This document shows positions 63,439 to 64,000 of a stretch of DNA of 64,000 nt, piece after piece. How positions within the stretch are numbered: position 1 is the stretch's first letter; each line of letters begins with the position of its first letter. The notes under the pieces are model-generated. The model was not told where the DNA came from and did not search any database. It worked only from the letters and a program-made list of their open reading frames with translations. This DNA is from Taeniopygia guttata (Eukaryota > Chordata > Aves > Passeriformes > Estrildidae), in NCBI RefSeq assembly GCF_048771995.1, contig NC_133064.1, forward strand, positions 31,351,001-31,415,000, in the 5' to 3' direction. The position numbers and the translations under genes were made by a program.

Positions 63439-64000
63439 TGTCATGGTTTGACACGGGAAGAGAATTTTTCAGAAGGAAGAGGTTCACCAGTCAGGGGTCA
63501 GGTTTAGATACTGACACTTGGGGTGACCAATTGAAGGTGGACACGCCTCTGAGAACACAGAGGGGTTAAAAGCGGAATTCCCAGGAGGACTCGTGCTTCT
63601 TTGGTTCCGGTCATCGCATGGTACGGACCTCCCCCCCCCCAGCCCGGGCTGGGTGGGGGAGGGGAGCCATGCGGCCTGCACAGGTAGGCCAGGAGGTAAA
63701 GGATCGGAACCGGCTGGGTCAGCTCCTGCAGATGGAAGGGTGGAGAAATCTGGGATGTCTCCGCTCCCCCCAGAGTCTCTCTCTCTCCCAGGAGAGAAAA
63801 AGAGACAGAGACTCGGTGGTTTTATCAGCAGTTCGCCGCAGGGAAGGAGAAGAGCGGGGGGGCCGCAAGGTGCCCAGCCGGGCTGTGGGAGCTGGAGCCT
63901 GGGCAGCGAGCCATCCTTGGGAGTTGGGACTTTTAACCCTTCCTGAGAAATGAAAGCTTTATGAAATATTACTCCTCCTGAATTTGAAGAAAAGAGAGAC
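63439..64000 (+). mobile_element. K-family LTR, array copy 3, runs off the window
   Basis: The first 562 bp match copy 1, including the ttatcagcag variant, rather than copy 2. Confidence 0.92.

Overview
The window is vertebrate nuclear DNA built almost entirely of endogenous retroviruses (ERVs). I recognise no host gene, structural RNA gene or CRISPR array. Several families fit a bird genome, probably a songbird: ERV-L-like proviruses with a membrane-anchored Gag and a Lys-type primer-binding site (PBS), alpha/beta-type (ERVK) elements with 6-bp target-site duplications, and gamma-type elements with Phe-, Glu- or Trp-like PBSs. The density and depth of nesting suggest a heterochromatic, low-recombination region such as the W chromosome. 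That is inference.

Layout, left to right. 1-360: partial LTR (family A). 361-7142: ERVL-1, with an open gag, a pol broken by stops and no env. 7143-9757: B1, a reverse-strand element with a Phe PBS and no RT or integrase. 9758-11224: gamma-type RNase H scrap plus an inverted pair of K-family LTR ends. 11225-12634 and 29646-30085: an old ERVK element (G), split by ERVK element C (reverse strand, 12635-29645). C was hit in turn by an LTR at 13506-14010, an A LTR at 15950-16866 (itself carrying a solo E-type LTR) and element E (18762-26383). E contains B2 (20710-24349), a gag-env element with identical LTRs.

30435-52657: an integrase scrap, then the old gamma-type provirus H2, cut apart by many insertions. 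The main one is provirus H (34416-44144), which has two LTRs that read as identical, a 4-bp target duplication, and open gag, pro-pol and env. gag and pol share a frame across one UAG.

52658-59829: ERVL-2, a relative of ERVL-1 whose pol is saturated with G-to-A changes. It carries a solo K LTR (56315-57723) and a solo B LTR (58004-58348). 59830-64000: a tandem array of 1.4-kb K LTRs separated by 167-bp non-coding internal segments with a perfect tRNA-Glu PBS.

How the parts relate: nesting gives a relative chronology. G is older than C, C older than E, E older than B2; H2 is older than H. ERVL-1 and ERVL-2 both carry strand-specific G-to-A changes that point to cytidine deamination of minus-strand DNA. 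B, E and K copies lack some or all enzymes and would need proteins in trans. H is the only element here with a complete coding set.
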